DNA of 64,000 nucleotides from Lentzea pudingi (GTDB lineage: Bacteria; Actinomycetota; Actinomycetes; Mycobacteriales; Pseudonocardiaceae): assembly GCF_014646255.1 (NCBI RefSeq), contig NZ_BMNC01000007.1:289771-353770 (forward strand), written 5' to 3'. The notes under the pieces were generated by a model, which was not told the DNA's origin, did not search any database, and saw only the letters and a list, made by a program, of their open reading frames with translations. The position numbers and the translations under genes were made by a program. Below, piece after piece: positions 27,570-36,840 of the stretch (position 1 is the first letter of the stretch; each line of letters opens with the position of its first letter).

Positions 27570-28187
27570 GTGACCGCCGCAGCCAGCTCGGACGCCGATC
27601 TCATCTCGGCCCACGCCGCAGGTGACCCCTACGCGTTCTCGGAGCTGGTCAAACGGCACCGCGACCGGATGTGGGCGGTGGCGTTGCGCACGCTGCGTGA
27701 TCCGGAAGAGGCCGCGGACGCGCTGCAGGAGGCGTTCATCTCGGCCTTCCGGGCGGCGTCGTCGTTCCGCGCGGAGTCACAGGTCACCACCTGGCTTCAC
27801 CGGATCGTGGTGAACGCGTGCCTCGACCGGATGAGACGCAGACAGACAAGACCGACAGTGCCGCTGCCCGAGGCCGGTCCCGGCGAACCCGTCGCTCCCC
27901 GTGACGCGATGAGCGACCGCGAGACCAGCCTGATGGTGCAGCAGGCGTTGATGGAGCTGCCGGAGGAGCAGCGGGCGCCCATCGTGCTCGTCGACGTCGA
28001 GGGGTATTCGGTCGCCGAAACGGCGAAGCTCCTCGGCATCGCGGAGGGCACGGTCAAGAGCCGGTGCGCGCGTGGGCGCGCCAAGCTCGCCAAAGTTCTC
28101 GGGCACCTCAGGAACCGAATCGCAGATGCGAACGTCCCAGCTGACGGTGTGAATGTGCAAGAGCAACGTCAGTGGGAGGGCCGATGA
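27570..28187 (+). CDS. sigM: ECF sigma factor SigM
   Basis: RNA polymerase sigma-70 family, ECF subgroup, 205 residues. Region 2 is AFSELVKRHRDRMWAVALRTLRDPEEAADALQEAF and region 4 is ALMELPEEQRAPIVLVDVEGYSVAETAKLLGIAEGTVKSRCARGRAKL. I chose the GTG 7 nt after a TAAAGT -10 box; a GTG at 27543 would add nine residues but falls inside a palindrome. The stop overlaps the anti-sigma start as ATGA. In mycobacteria SigM sits at the same place before its anti-sigma factor and trxB. Confidence 0.92.
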   Translation: MTAAASSDADLISAHAAGDPYAFSELVKRHRDRMWAVALRTLRDPEEAADALQEAFISAFRAASSFRAESQVTTWLHRIVVNACLDRMRRRQTRPTVPLPEAGPGEPVAPRDAMSDRETSLMVQQALMELPEEQRAPIVLVDVEGYSVAETAKLLGIAEGTVKSRCARGRAKLAKVLGHLRNRIADANVPADGVNVQEQRQWEGR

Positions 28188-28930
28188 CCGGCATGGAGCG
28201 CGTGCCGATGGGTCCGCCGTGGTCTGTTGACCTCATCGCGGACCTGCACGCGGGCGTGCTGCCCCCTGAGGTCGCCGCACAGCTGCGCCCGAGGGTCGAG
28301 GCGGACCCCGACGCCAGGGAGGTCCTGCAGGCGCTCGACGCGACGCTGGTGGACCTCCGGTCGTTGCCGTCGGTCCCGATGCCCGACCACGTGGCCGCCC
28401 GGATCGACGCCGCGCTGGCCGCGGAGGCCCGTCCGGGCATCGCGCCGGTCGTGTCGCTGAACGACGCCCGCAAGCGCCGCAACCGCCGGCTCGGCATGGG
28501 CGGGGCCGGCGTGCTGGTCGCCGCCGCGGCCGCGTTCGGCATCGTGCTGGCCGTGTCACCGGGTGCGCAGCAGCCGCCCGCGAACGAGGCCGCACCCGCA
28601 CCGACCACGTCGTCCACCAGCGCGAACGCCGCCCCTCCGCTCGCGTTGTCGGAGGCCGAGCTCGGCTCCGCCGTCGGTGAGGTGCTCAAGGCGCAGAACT
28701 ACGGCCCGCTCGAAACGCCCGACCGGCTGTCCGGCTGTCTGAAGGGCGGCGGCATCACGAGCTCGGGCAACCCGCTCGGCATCAGCCCGATCAACCTCGA
28801 CGGCAAGAACGCGGTCATGGCGATCCTGCCCGCCGGTCTCGGCCAGTTCCGGCTGGTGGTGCTGGACCCGGCGACCTGCGGACCGGACAAGCCCGAAGGC
28901 GTGCTGGCCGACACCACGATCAAGAGGTAG
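28184..28930 (+). CDS. rsmA: Anti-sigma-M factor (membrane)
   Basis: 248 residues: an N-terminal cytoplasmic domain (PWSVDLIADLHAGVLPPEVAAQL ...), one membrane helix at about 105-125 (MGGAGVLVAAAAAFGIVLAV), and an extracytoplasmic domain of about 110 residues. This is the layout of membrane anti-sigma factors, and the coupling to sigM by an ATGA overlap supports the assignment (compare Rv3912). No HxxxCxxC zinc motif is seen. The signal it senses is unknown. Confidence 0.85.
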   Translation: MTGMERVPMGPPWSVDLIADLHAGVLPPEVAAQLRPRVEADPDAREVLQALDATLVDLRSLPSVPMPDHVAARIDAALAAEARPGIAPVVSLNDARKRRNRRLGMGGAGVLVAAAAAFGIVLAVSPGAQQPPANEAAPAPTTSSTSANAAPPLALSEAELGSAVGEVLKAQNYGPLETPDRLSGCLKGGGITSSGNPLGISPINLDGKNAVMAILPAGLGQFRLVVLDPATCGPDKPEGVLADTTIKR

Positions 28931-29007
28931 TCGCGGAAGTCACGGAATTAGCTGCACCTACGATCCGTTGAGCCAGTCAGACGACGAGATCGAGGAGTTG
29001 CAGAGCC

Positions 29008-29988
29008 GTGAGCGTGCGCAACGTGATCATCATTGGATCGGGACCGGCCGGGTACACCGCGGCGGTCTACGCGGCACGCGCGCAGCTGGAGCCCCTGGTC
29101 TTCGAGGGTTCGCAGTACGGCGGCGCCCTCATGACGACGACCGAGGTCGAGAACTACCCCGGCTTCCGCGACGGCATCATGGGCCCCGAGCTCATGGAGC
29201 AGATGCGCGAGCAGGCCACCCGCTTCGGCGCCGAGCTGCGCGCCGAGGACGTCGAGTCGGTCGAGCTGACCGGTGAGATCAAGAAGGTCGTCGCGAACGG
29301 CGTCACCTACGAGGCCAAGGCCGTCATCCTCGCGATGGGTGCCGCGGCCCGTTACCTCGACATCCCCGGCGAGCAGGAGCTGCTCGGCCGCGGCGTGTCC
29401 GCGTGCGCGACGTGTGACGGGTTCTTCTTCCGCGACCACGACATCGCGGTCGTCGGCGGCGGCGACACGGCCATGGAGGAGGCGACGTTCCTCACTCGCT
29501 TCGCCAAGTCCGTGACAGTCATCCACCGCCGTGAGGAGTTCCGCGCCTCGAAGGTCATGCTGGAGCGCGCCCGCGCCAACGAGAAGATCAAGTGGCAGCT
29601 GAACACCCAGGTCACCGACGTGCTGGGTGACGGCACCGTGTCCTCGATCAAGATCAGGGACACCAAGACCGGCGCCGAGTCGGAGATGCCCGTCACCGGT
29701 TTCTTCCTGGCGATCGGCCACGACCCGCGTTCGGCGCTGGTCAAGGGCCAGGTCGACCTGGACGCGGAGGGTTACGTCCTGACCAAGGACAAGTCTTCCT
29801 ACACGAACCTGGACGGCGTGTTCGCCGCCGGTGACCTGGTGGACCACGAATACCGTCAGGCGATCACCGCCGCGGGCTCCGGTTGCAGCGCCGCGATCGA
29901 CGCGGAGCGGTGGCTCGCCGAGCACGGCACCGAGCAGGCCGAGATCGCCGCCGAGGCCGTCGGTGGCGGCTACGGCAAGAGCATCTGA
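29008..29988 (+). CDS. trxB: Thioredoxin reductase
   Basis: FAD/NADPH enzyme that reduces thioredoxin, 326 residues. The FAD motif GSGPAGYTAAVYAARA is at the N terminus, the NADPH motif GGGDTAMEEA is in the middle, and the redox-active pair is CATC in SACATCDGFFF. The GTG start follows GAGGAG. It precedes trxA by 34 nt, so the two form a thioredoxin operon. Confidence 0.97.
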   Translation: MSVRNVIIIGSGPAGYTAAVYAARAQLEPLVFEGSQYGGALMTTTEVENYPGFRDGIMGPELMEQMREQATRFGAELRAEDVESVELTGEIKKVVANGVTYEAKAVILAMGAAARYLDIPGEQELLGRGVSACATCDGFFFRDHDIAVVGGGDTAMEEATFLTRFAKSVTVIHRREEFRASKVMLERARANEKIKWQLNTQVTDVLGDGTVSSIKIRDTKTGAESEMPVTGFFLAIGHDPRSALVKGQVDLDAEGYVLTKDKSSYTNLDGVFAAGDLVDHEYRQAITAAGSGCSAAIDAERWLAEHGTEQAEIAAEAVGGGYGKSI

Positions 29989-30022
29989 AGTTCCTTCTGC
30001 GAGACGTTTTAGGGAGAGCAAC

Positions 30023-30352
30023 ATGGCAGGCGCCACCGTCACGGTGACCGACAAGTCGTTCGCGGACGACGTGCTGACCAGCGAGAAGCCCGTGCTGGTC
30101 GACTTCTGGGCGACCTGGTGCGGCCCGTGCAAGATGGTTGCGCCGGTGCTGGAGGAGATCGCGGCCGAGCACGGCGAGAAGATCACCGTCGCCAAGGTCG
30201 ACATCGACGCCAACCCGTCGATCGCCCGCGACTACCAGATCATGTCCGTGCCGACGCTGATCCTGTTCCAGGGCGGCCGTCCGGTGAAGCAGATCGTCGG
30301 CGCGAAGCCCAAGGCCGCACTGCTCAAGGACCTGCAGGACGTCCTGGCCTGA
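30023..30352 (+). CDS. trxA: Thioredoxin
   Basis: 109-residue thioredoxin with the active site WCGPC in DFWATWCGPCKMV and the cis-proline loop SVPTLILF. The ATG follows AGGGAG. It acts with the adjacent trxB to reduce protein disulfides in the cytoplasm. A hairpin with TTCGTTTT follows at 30397-30435. Confidence 0.97.
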   Translation: MAGATVTVTDKSFADDVLTSEKPVLVDFWATWCGPCKMVAPVLEEIAAEHGEKITVAKVDIDANPSIARDYQIMSVPTLILFQGGRPVKQIVGAKPKAALLKDLQDVLA

Positions 30353-30396
30353 GCCGGAGAACTTGCACGAGCTGAGAACTTCTCTGCAACGCGCAA

Positions 30397-30435
30397 CGTG
30401 GCCCGCCCGTCTATCGATAAGACGAGCGGGTCACG
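30397..30435 (+). terminator. Terminator after trxBA
   Basis: An imperfect stem CGTGGCCCGC/GCGGGTCACG continues into CGTCT/AGACG around an ATCGATA-type loop. It is followed by TTCGTTTT. Confidence 0.7.
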
Positions 30436-30572
30436 TTCGTTTTGGTGCCGGGACGGTGATCTCGGTACGACTGTGAGTAGCCCTGCATCGATCACTGAGC
30501 GCAGCAGGGCACAATGAGGACTTCCCAACTGACGCGCCGACCAGGTTCGGCGCCCTAGTCGAGCGAGGGTGC

Positions 30573-31712
30573 ATGCAGCTGCTCCGCCGCGGGGACGTCG
30601 GAAGTGATGTTGCCGAGATCCGGTCGATCCTGACCAGGCTCGGACTGCTTCCGCCGGCCGACCCACAGGCGCCGCCGGTGTTCGACCAGCAGGTCGAGCA
30701 CGCCGTGCGCGCGTTCCAGCAGCAGCGGGGGCTGATCATCGATGGCATCGTCGGCCCGGCGACCTACCGATCGCTCCGTGACGCGACGTTCCGGTTGGGG
30801 GACCGGCCGCTCGCGTACCTGATGTCGCAGCCGACGACCGGTGACGACGTGCTGGTGCTGCAGGAGCGCATGCTGGAGCTCGGTTACGACGCCGGCCGCG
30901 CCAACGGCGTGTTCGGCCAGCAGACCGAGCAGGCGCTGAGGAACTTCCAGCGCGACTACGGACTGATCGTGGACGGCATGTGCGGTCCCGACACGGTCCG
31001 CGCGTTGCGCCAGCTCCAGCCGAAGGTCCGCGGCGGCCGTCCGCAACTGCTGCGTGAGCAGGAACGGCTCCGCGGTGCCGGCTCCCGCCTGTCCGGCAAG
31101 CGGATCGTGATCGACCCCGGCCACGGCGGCCAGGACCGCGGTGTGGTCGTGGACGGGCTGTCCGAGTCCGAGCTGATGCTGGACCTGGCCCGCCGTCTCG
31201 AGGGCAAGATGGCCGCCACCGGCATGGAGGCGCTGCTCACGCGCGGTCCGGACAACTGCCCGGACGAGGCGGAGCGCGCCCGGTTCGCGAACGAGGCGGG
31301 CGCCGACCTGATCCTGTCGCTGCACAGCGACGGCAACTCGTCGCCGAACGCGCAGGGCGTGTCGACGTTCCACTACGGCACCGGCAACGGCACGTCGTCG
31401 ACGGTCGGTGAGGCGCTGGCCGGGTTCATCCAGCGCGAGGTCACCGCCCGCACGACGATGTCGAACTGCGGTTCGCACCCGAAGACGTGGGACCTGCTGC
31501 GGCTCACCCGCTGCACGGCCGTCCGCGTCGAGGTGGGCTACCTGACGAACGCGGAGGACCGGGCACGCCTCGCGACTCCCGGGTTCCGCGACATCGTGGC
31601 CGAGGGCATCCTCGTGGCCGTGAAGCGTCTCTACCTGCTCGGCAAGGACGACCAGCCGACGGGCACGTTCACGTTCAACGACCTGCTGCGCTACGAGATG
31701 GCCAAGGGCTGA
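30573..31712 (+). CDS. cwlM: CwlM: peptidoglycan-binding and amidase_3 protein
   Basis: 379 residues with no signal peptide: two N-terminal PG-binding-1 repeats (about 5-65 and 85-150) and a C-terminal N-acetylmuramoyl-L-alanine amidase fold. Zinc-site residues are kept in IDPGHGGQDRG, ESELMLDL and SLHSDGN, and the catalytic Glu in VRVEVGYLTNAED. In mycobacteria the cytoplasmic CwlM is phosphorylated by PknB and activates MurA rather than cutting peptidoglycan. The lack of an export signal here suggests the same regulatory job, linking murJ/pseudokinase to precursor supply. Confidence 0.92.
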   Translation: MQLLRRGDVGSDVAEIRSILTRLGLLPPADPQAPPVFDQQVEHAVRAFQQQRGLIIDGIVGPATYRSLRDATFRLGDRPLAYLMSQPTTGDDVLVLQERMLELGYDAGRANGVFGQQTEQALRNFQRDYGLIVDGMCGPDTVRALRQLQPKVRGGRPQLLREQERLRGAGSRLSGKRIVIDPGHGGQDRGVVVDGLSESELMLDLARRLEGKMAATGMEALLTRGPDNCPDEAERARFANEAGADLILSLHSDGNSSPNAQGVSTFHYGTGNGTSSTVGEALAGFIQREVTARTTMSNCGSHPKTWDLLRLTRCTAVRVEVGYLTNAEDRARLATPGFRDIVAEGILVAVKRLYLLGKDDQPTGTFTFNDLLRYEMAKG

Positions 31713-31723
31713 CGTTCTGACGA

Positions 31724-31757
31724 AAAAGGCCCCCTCGCTTCGGCGAGGGGGCCTTTT
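31724..31757. terminator. Bidirectional terminator between cwlM and the GNAT gene
   Basis: AAAAGGCCCCCTCGC pairs with GCGAGGGGGCCTTTT around TTCG. A-run and T-run on both flanks make it functional in both directions for the convergent genes. Confidence 0.9.
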
Positions 31758-31764
31758 CGCTGTC

Positions 31765-32397
31765 TCAGACCGGGCGGAAGCTGGGTTCCGCGGTGGAGAC
31801 GGTGACGCTGTTGAGGAGCCGTTCGAGAGCGGCCTCCACGTCTTCCTTCCACGTGATGGAGCTGCGGAGCTCCATGCGCAACCGGGGCCAGCGCGGGTGC
31901 GGCCGCACGGTCTTGAAGCCCACGCTCGTCAGGAAGTCGGCGGGCGTGACGCAAGTCTGCTCTTCGTCGTCCGGGCGCATGTCGCCGAACGCCTCGATGG
32001 CCTTCACGCCACGACGCGTCAGGTCCTTCGCCACGGCCTGCACGAGCACTCGCGCGAGCCCTCCGCCTCGGAACTCCGGGAGGACGTCCAGCGACGTCAT
32101 GAGGACCGCGTCCGGGCTCACCGGAGACGTGGGGAAGGCGGCGCTGCGCGGAACAGCGGCCGGTGGTGCGTAGAAGACCGAACCGGCGGGGATGCCGTCG
32201 CAATAGATCATGCGACCGCACGAACCCCACTCGAGCAGGACGCTGGAGACCCAGGCTTCCTTCTCGAACTCGGTGTCGCCGTACTCCTCGGCCTGTTCAC
32301 GCAGATGAGGAGCCAGTTCCCAGAAAACGCACGTCCTGCTGTGCTTGGAGAGATGCTCCAGGTTGTCCAGCGTGACGCCTACGACGCGACGGGACAC
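31765..32397 (-). CDS. GNAT-family acetyltransferase (Rv3916-like)
   Basis: 210 residues from the GTG at 32397, chosen because GGAGG stands 5 nt upstream; a GTG four codons earlier is possible. The acetyl-CoA binding region is recognisable as LPEFRGGGLARVLVQAVAKDL. Its place beside cwlM matches mycobacterial Rv3916c. The substrate is unknown. It is divergent from the aminotransferase and convergent with cwlM. Confidence 0.8.
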   Translation of the reverse strand: MSRRVVGVTLDNLEHLSKHSRTCVFWELAPHLREQAEEYGDTEFEKEAWVSSVLLEWGSCGRMIYCDGIPAGSVFYAPPAAVPRSAAFPTSPVSPDAVLMTSLDVLPEFRGGGLARVLVQAVAKDLTRRGVKAIEAFGDMRPDDEEQTCVTPADFLTSVGFKTVRPHPRWPRLRMELRSSITWKEDVEAALERLLNSVTVSTAEPSFRPV

Positions 32398-32531
32398 CCC
32401 GACCTCCACCCGTTAACACACAAAGCGAACCCATACGAGGGTAGGCGAATGTGACGGAACCCGGAAGGCGCGTGCCCTGAACGGGACGACGGTTACACTC
32501 GCTCGGGACATTTCCTATACAGGAGTCCCAC

Positions 32532-33848
32532 ATGACTGTGCCCGGACAGCCCGCCAAGCAGGGCCCCAGAAGCCTTGATCCCCACCTCCGTCGCTACGCA
32601 GCGCGCACGGCAGGGATGACGGCATCGGAGATCCGGGCACTTTTCGCAGTCGCGTCCCGTCCCGAGGTCGTATCGCTGGCCGGCGGCATGCCCCACCTGG
32701 CCGCTCTGCCCCTGGAGTCGCTGTCGGCGGAGATCGGTCAGCTGGTGGCCTCCGAGGGCCTGGTGGCCCTGCAGTACGGCTCGGCGCACGGCGTCCCGTT
32801 GCTGCGCGAGCAGATCTGCGACGTGATGGCGCTGGAAGGCATCAACGGCCACCCGGACGACGTGGTGGTGACCGTGGGCTCCCAGATGGGCCTCGACATG
32901 GTCACCCGGATCTTCTGCGACCCCGGCGACGTCGTGATCGCCGAGGGACCCTCCTACGTGGGCGCTCTCGGGTCGTTCACCGCGTACCAGACGCAGGTCG
33001 TGCACGTCGCGATGGACGCTGACGGACTCGTGCCCTCGCTGCTGCGAGAGGCGCTGGAGGCTTGTAAGCGCGCGGGCCAGCGGGTCAAGTTCCTGTACAC
33101 GATCCCCAACTTCCACAACCCGGCCGGCGTGACGCTGGCGGTGTCGCGACGGGCCGAGATCCTGCAGATCTGCCGGACCTACGGCGTGCTGGTCGTGGAG
33201 GACAACCCGTACGGGCTGCTCGGGTTCGACGGGCAGACCTACCCGGCGTTGCGGTCGATGGACCCCGACAACGTGGTGTACCTCGGGTCGTTCTCGAAGA
33301 CGTTCGCGGCCGGTCTGCGGGTCGGCTGGGTGCTGGCGCCGCACGCCGTCCGCGAGAAGCTGGTGCTGGCGGCCGAGTCGGCCACGCTGTGCCCGCCCAC
33401 GCTGAACCAGATGATCGTGTCCCGGTACCTGTCGACGCAGGACTGGAAGGGCCAGATCAAGACCTACCGCGAGGCGTACCGGGAACGCCGGGATGCGGCT
33501 GTGTCGGCTCTGGAGCAGCACATGCCGCAAGGTTCCACGTGGAACATTCCGGACGGCGGCTTCTACGTCTGGGTGACGGTGCCGGAGGGCATCGACACGA
33601 AGGCGATGCTGCCTCGCGCCGTGACGGCCCGCGTGGCCTACGCGTCCGGCACCGGCTTCTACGCGGACGGCTTCGGCTCCCGCCAGTTGCGGATCTCGTA
33701 CTGCTACCCGACGCCGGAGCGGATCCGGGAGGGCGTCCGCCGCCTGGCGAACGTCATCGAGGAAGAGATGCAGCTGGCCGCGACCTTCGGGGCGACGCCG
33801 GGCCGTCAGCTGTCCGGTCCGCAGACCCCGTCGCCCGACACCGCCTGA
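32532..33848 (+). CDS. PLP-dependent aminotransferase, class I fold
   Basis: 438 residues of the 2-aminoadipate/ARO8-like branch of fold type I aminotransferases. The PLP-binding region is LGSFSKTFAAGLRVGW (Schiff-base Lys) and NFHNPAGVTL and EDNPYGLL are typical. The ATG follows AGGAG. A perfect parS variant lies within its codons at 33532-33545. The next gene is an ATP-grasp ligase 20 nt downstream, suggesting an amino-acid step linked to ligation, but the substrates are not known. Confidence 0.88.
   Translation: MTVPGQPAKQGPRSLDPHLRRYAARTAGMTASEIRALFAVASRPEVVSLAGGMPHLAALPLESLSAEIGQLVASEGLVALQYGSAHGVPLLREQICDVMALEGINGHPDDVVVTVGSQMGLDMVTRIFCDPGDVVIAEGPSYVGALGSFTAYQTQVVHVAMDADGLVPSLLREALEACKRAGQRVKFLYTIPNFHNPAGVTLAVSRRAEILQICRTYGVLVVEDNPYGLLGFDGQTYPALRSMDPDNVVYLGSFSKTFAAGLRVGWVLAPHAVREKLVLAAESATLCPPTLNQMIVSRYLSTQDWKGQIKTYREAYRERRDAAVSALEQHMPQGSTWNIPDGGFYVWVTVPEGIDTKAMLPRAVTARVAYASGTGFYADGFGSRQLRISYCYPTPERIREGVRRLANVIEEEMQLAATFGATPGRQLSGPQTPSPDTA
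33532..33545. promoter_or_regulatory. parS: parS-type site inside the aminotransferase gene
   Basis: GTTCCACGTGGAAC is a perfect palindrome differing symmetrically from GTTTCACGTGAAAC at two positions. It is embedded in coding sequence (QGSTWNIP), 1.4 kb from parB. Confidence 0.7.
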
Positions 33849-33867
33849 TCTTCTTTGGAGTTTTGCT

Positions 33868-34812
33868 GTGGCTGACCGTGTGGTCGCTGTGCTGTCCGGT
33901 GGGCTCTCCCACGAACGTGAAGTCTCGATCCGCTCGGGCCGCCGGTTGTCGGCCGCCCTGCGGTCGGTGGGTCTGACGGTGGAGGAGTGGGACGCCGACG
34001 CCTCGTTGCTGACGCGCCTCGGCTCCACCCGTCCGGACGCCGTCGTCGTCGCCCTGCACGGCGGTGAGGGTGAGAACGGGTCGGTGCAGGCGATCCTCGA
34101 GATGTTCGGCGTGCCGTACGTGGGCACGGACTCGCGGGCGTGCCGGCGGGCGTGGGACAAGCCGACCGCCAAGGCCGAGCTCGCCCGTGCCGGACTGGCG
34201 ACGCCGGAGTGGGTCGTGCTGCCGCACGCGACGTTCCGGGAGCTGGGCGCCAAGCCCGTGCTCGACGCGATGGTCTCGACGCTCGGCCTGCCGTTGATGC
34301 TGAAGCCGGACCAGGGCGGGTCGGCGCTGGGCGCTCAGGTCGTGCGTGACGCTGCCGAGCTGCCGCCCGCGATGGTCGGGTGCCTGGCGTACGGGGACAC
34401 CGTGCTGGCCGAGCAGTTCATCTCCGGCGTGGAGGTGGCGGTCGCGGTCGTCGACGGTCCGGAGGGTCCGTACGCGCTGCCCGCGGTCGAGATCGTTCCG
34501 GAGACCGGCGTGTACGACTACACCGCTCGGTACACCGCGGGGCTGACAGACTTCCACGCGCCGGCTCGGCTGGACGCCTCCTCCGCCAAGGCGGTGGGGG
34601 AGCTGGCGGTCGCGGCGCACCGGTTGCTCGGACTGCGGGACGTGTCGCGGACCGACGCCATCGTCGCCGAGGACGGCACCGTCTACTTCCTGGAAGTGAA
34701 CGTGTCGCCGGGACTGACCGAGACGTCGCTCCTGCCGATGGCCGTCGAGGCGGCGGGGCAGTCGCTGGGCGAGATCTACGCCGGTCTGGTCGAGCGCGCC
34801 GTCGCTCGTTGA
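33868..34812 (+). CDS. D-alanine-D-alanine ligase family ATP-grasp enzyme
   Basis: 314 residues, slightly shorter than typical Ddl. The N-terminal motif is VLSGGLSHEREVSIRSG, the ATP-grasp lid region is LMLKPDQGGSALG, and the metal/substrate site is FLEVNVSPGLTETSLLP. The family joins two D-amino acids, but this gene lies outside the usual mur/ddl cluster and beside an aminotransferase, so it may be a second or altered-specificity ligase. It ends at a strong hairpin. Confidence 0.85.
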   Translation: MADRVVAVLSGGLSHEREVSIRSGRRLSAALRSVGLTVEEWDADASLLTRLGSTRPDAVVVALHGGEGENGSVQAILEMFGVPYVGTDSRACRRAWDKPTAKAELARAGLATPEWVVLPHATFRELGAKPVLDAMVSTLGLPLMLKPDQGGSALGAQVVRDAAELPPAMVGCLAYGDTVLAEQFISGVEVAVAVVDGPEGPYALPAVEIVPETGVYDYTARYTAGLTDFHAPARLDASSAKAVGELAVAAHRLLGLRDVSRTDAIVAEDGTVYFLEVNVSPGLTETSLLPMAVEAAGQSLGEIYAGLVERAVAR

Positions 34813-34826
34813 TCTCTCTTCATAGG

Positions 34827-34860
34827 TGACGCCCCGTATCCAATTGGATGCGGGGCGTCA
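34827..34860. terminator. Bidirectional terminator between the ligase gene and parB
   Basis: TGACGCCCCG and ATCC pair with GGAT and CGGGGCGTCA around an AATT loop, with one mismatch in the stem. It sits between convergent genes. Confidence 0.85.
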
Positions 34861-34900
34861 TCGTCACCGTGACATAAGACCCTGGTGTGATCCTATGGAC

Positions 34901-35869
34901 CTACTCGGATGTCCGAATTGTCGTTTCTGGGCTCATCATGCCGATGATCCTTTGAAGATCATCAACTGACCCGAATTCGACGACGATCCGGCCTTTTCGC
35001 TGCCCGAGTTCGACCTTCACGCGGGTGTCGAAGTTGTCCGAGAGGCGCTCGGCGAGGTCCTGCAGACCGGGCGCGTGCAGCTGCTTGCGCGGGGCGGCCT
35101 TCTCCTTCTTCGGCTTCTCGTTCTTGGCGATCGTGACCGCTTCTTCGGTCGCGCGGACCGACATGCCCTCGGCGACGATCCGCACCGCGAGGTCCTCCTG
35201 CATTCCCGCGTCGTCCAGACCGAGGAGCGCCCGCGCGTGGCCGGCGCTCAGCACGCCCGCCGCGACCCGTCGCTGGACGGGGAGGGGGAGCTTCAGCAGC
35301 CGGATCGTGTTCGTGACGACGGGGCGGCTGCGCCCGATGCGGTCCGCGAGCTCCTCGTGCGTGACGCCGAACTCCTCCAGCAGCTGCTGGTAGGCCGCCG
35401 CCTCTTCGAGCGGGTTGAGCTGGACGCGGTGGATGTTCTCCAGCAGCGCGTCGCGCAGCATGGCGTCGTCGGCCGTCTGCCTCACGATGGCCGGGATCGT
35501 CTTGAGTCCGGCCTGCTTCGTGGCCCGCCAGCGGCGCTCGCCCATGACGAGTTCGTACGTGTCCGCAGTCAGTTCGCGGACGACGATCGGCTGCATGAGC
35601 CCGAACTCCTTGATGGAGAACGAGAGCTCGTCGATCGCGTCATCGTCGAACACCTGGCGCGGCTGCTTGGTGTTCGTCCTGATCGAGTTGACCGGAATCT
35701 CGCGGTACACCGCGCCCGCGACCTCACCGGCAGGCTGCACGGTCTGGGTCCTGGTGGCCCCGTTGCCGGCCACGGCGGGCCGGATGGTGCTGGGCGCACC
35801 GGCCGGCGGACCCTGGGGGATGAGGGCGGCCAGGCCGCGCCCGAGTCCGCCCTTGCGCTGCTCCGTCAT
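34901..35869 (-). CDS. parB: Chromosome partitioning protein ParB (CTPase, parS-binding)
   Basis: 322 residues. The CTP-binding motifs include ITVRELTADTYELVMGERRWRA-type sequence (GERRWRATKQAG), followed by the helix-turn-helix domain (THEELADRIGRSRPVVTNTIRLLKLP) and a C-terminal dimerisation domain. It loads on parS sites and spreads as a clamp to organise the origin. The start overlaps the parA stop by 4 nt. Six parS-like sites lie in this window. Confidence 0.97.
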   Translation of the reverse strand: MTEQRKGGLGRGLAALIPQGPPAGAPSTIRPAVAGNGATRTQTVQPAGEVAGAVYREIPVNSIRTNTKQPRQVFDDDAIDELSFSIKEFGLMQPIVVRELTADTYELVMGERRWRATKQAGLKTIPAIVRQTADDAMLRDALLENIHRVQLNPLEEAAAYQQLLEEFGVTHEELADRIGRSRPVVTNTIRLLKLPLPVQRRVAAGVLSAGHARALLGLDDAGMQEDLAVRIVAEGMSVRATEEAVTIAKNEKPKKEKAAPRKQLHAPGLQDLAERLSDNFDTRVKVELGQRKGRIVVEFGSVDDLQRIIGMMSPETTIRTSE

Positions 35870-36840
35870 GCGCCCTCCTTCTTGGCCCCGCGGATCGCGA
35901 TCTCCTTGGCGGCGTCGAGATAGCTCATCGACCCGCGCGAGCCCGGGTCGTACGTCAACACCGTCTGACCGAATCCTGGTGCCTCGGAGACCTTCACGCT
36001 GCGCGGAATCACGGTCTTGAGGGCGACGTCGCCGAAGTGGCCACGCACCTCACTGGTCACCTGGTCCGCGAGCTTCGTGCGGCCGTCGTACATCGTGAGG
36101 AGGATCGTGGAGATGCTGAGCTCCGGGTTGAGGTGCTGCTGCACCAGTTCGATGTTGCGCAGCAGCTGGCTCAGACCCTCCAGTGCGTAGTACTCGCACT
36201 GGATCGGGATGAGGACCTCCTGCGCCGCGACCATCGCGTTGACGGTCAACAGGCCGAGGCTCGGCGGACAGTCGATGAAGACGTAGTCGGGCTGCAGCTG
36301 GTCGAGCGCCTCGGGGGAGAGCGCCTCCTTGAGCCGCGCCTCGCGCGCCACCATCGAGACGAGCTCGATCTCGGCGCCGGCGAGGTCGATCGTCGCGGGC
36401 ACGCAGAAGAGGTTCGGTGACGTCGGGCTGACCTGAGCGGCCTCCGCGATGGAGATCTCGCCGATGAGGACCTCGTAGACCGACGGCGTACCGCTGCGGT
36501 GCTCAACGGAGAGCGCCGTGCTGGCGTTGCCCTGCGGGTCGAGGTCGATCACGAGCGTCTTGAGCCCGTGGATCGCGAGCGCGGCAGCGAGGTTCACCGT
36601 GCTCGTCGTCTTGCCGACACCGCCCTTCTGGTTGGCGACGGTGATCACCCGGCGATGGGTCGGGCGGGGGAGCAGTGACTCGTCGGGGTGCAGCACGCTT
36701 GCCGCACGAGCCGCCTCTTCTGCAATCGGGGTCCACACCACGGCGCTGTCATCTCCGTTGTTGGTCGGCTTGGCTTTGTGTTTGGGGGTCTTCGTTTCAC
36801 GTGGAACATCGGCAGCCTGGAACTCCGGGTACACGCTCAC
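35866..36840 (-). CDS. parA: Chromosome partitioning ATPase ParA
   Basis: 324 residues with a deviant Walker A motif (KGGVGKTTSTVNLAAAL) near residue 70, Walker B in DYVFIDCPPSLG, and an N-terminal extension of about 65 residues. It positions ParB-bound origins; in actinobacteria it also contacts polar proteins. The GTG start overlaps the rsmG stop. A parS site is built into codons 11-16 (VPRETK). Confidence 0.97.
   Translation of the reverse strand: MSVYPEFQAADVPRETKTPKHKAKPTNNGDDSAVVWTPIAEEAARAASVLHPDESLLPRPTHRRVITVANQKGGVGKTTSTVNLAAALAIHGLKTLVIDLDPQGNASTALSVEHRSGTPSVYEVLIGEISIAEAAQVSPTSPNLFCVPATIDLAGAEIELVSMVAREARLKEALSPEALDQLQPDYVFIDCPPSLGLLTVNAMVAAQEVLIPIQCEYYALEGLSQLLRNIELVQQHLNPELSISTILLTMYDGRTKLADQVTSEVRGHFGDVALKTVIPRSVKVSEAPGFGQTVLTYDPGSRGSMSYLDAAKEIAIRGAKKEGA
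36794..36807. promoter_or_regulatory. parS: parS site within the parA 5' coding region
   Basis: GTTTCACGTGGAAC differs from the consensus at one base. It lies 34-47 nt inside parA. Confidence 0.85.
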
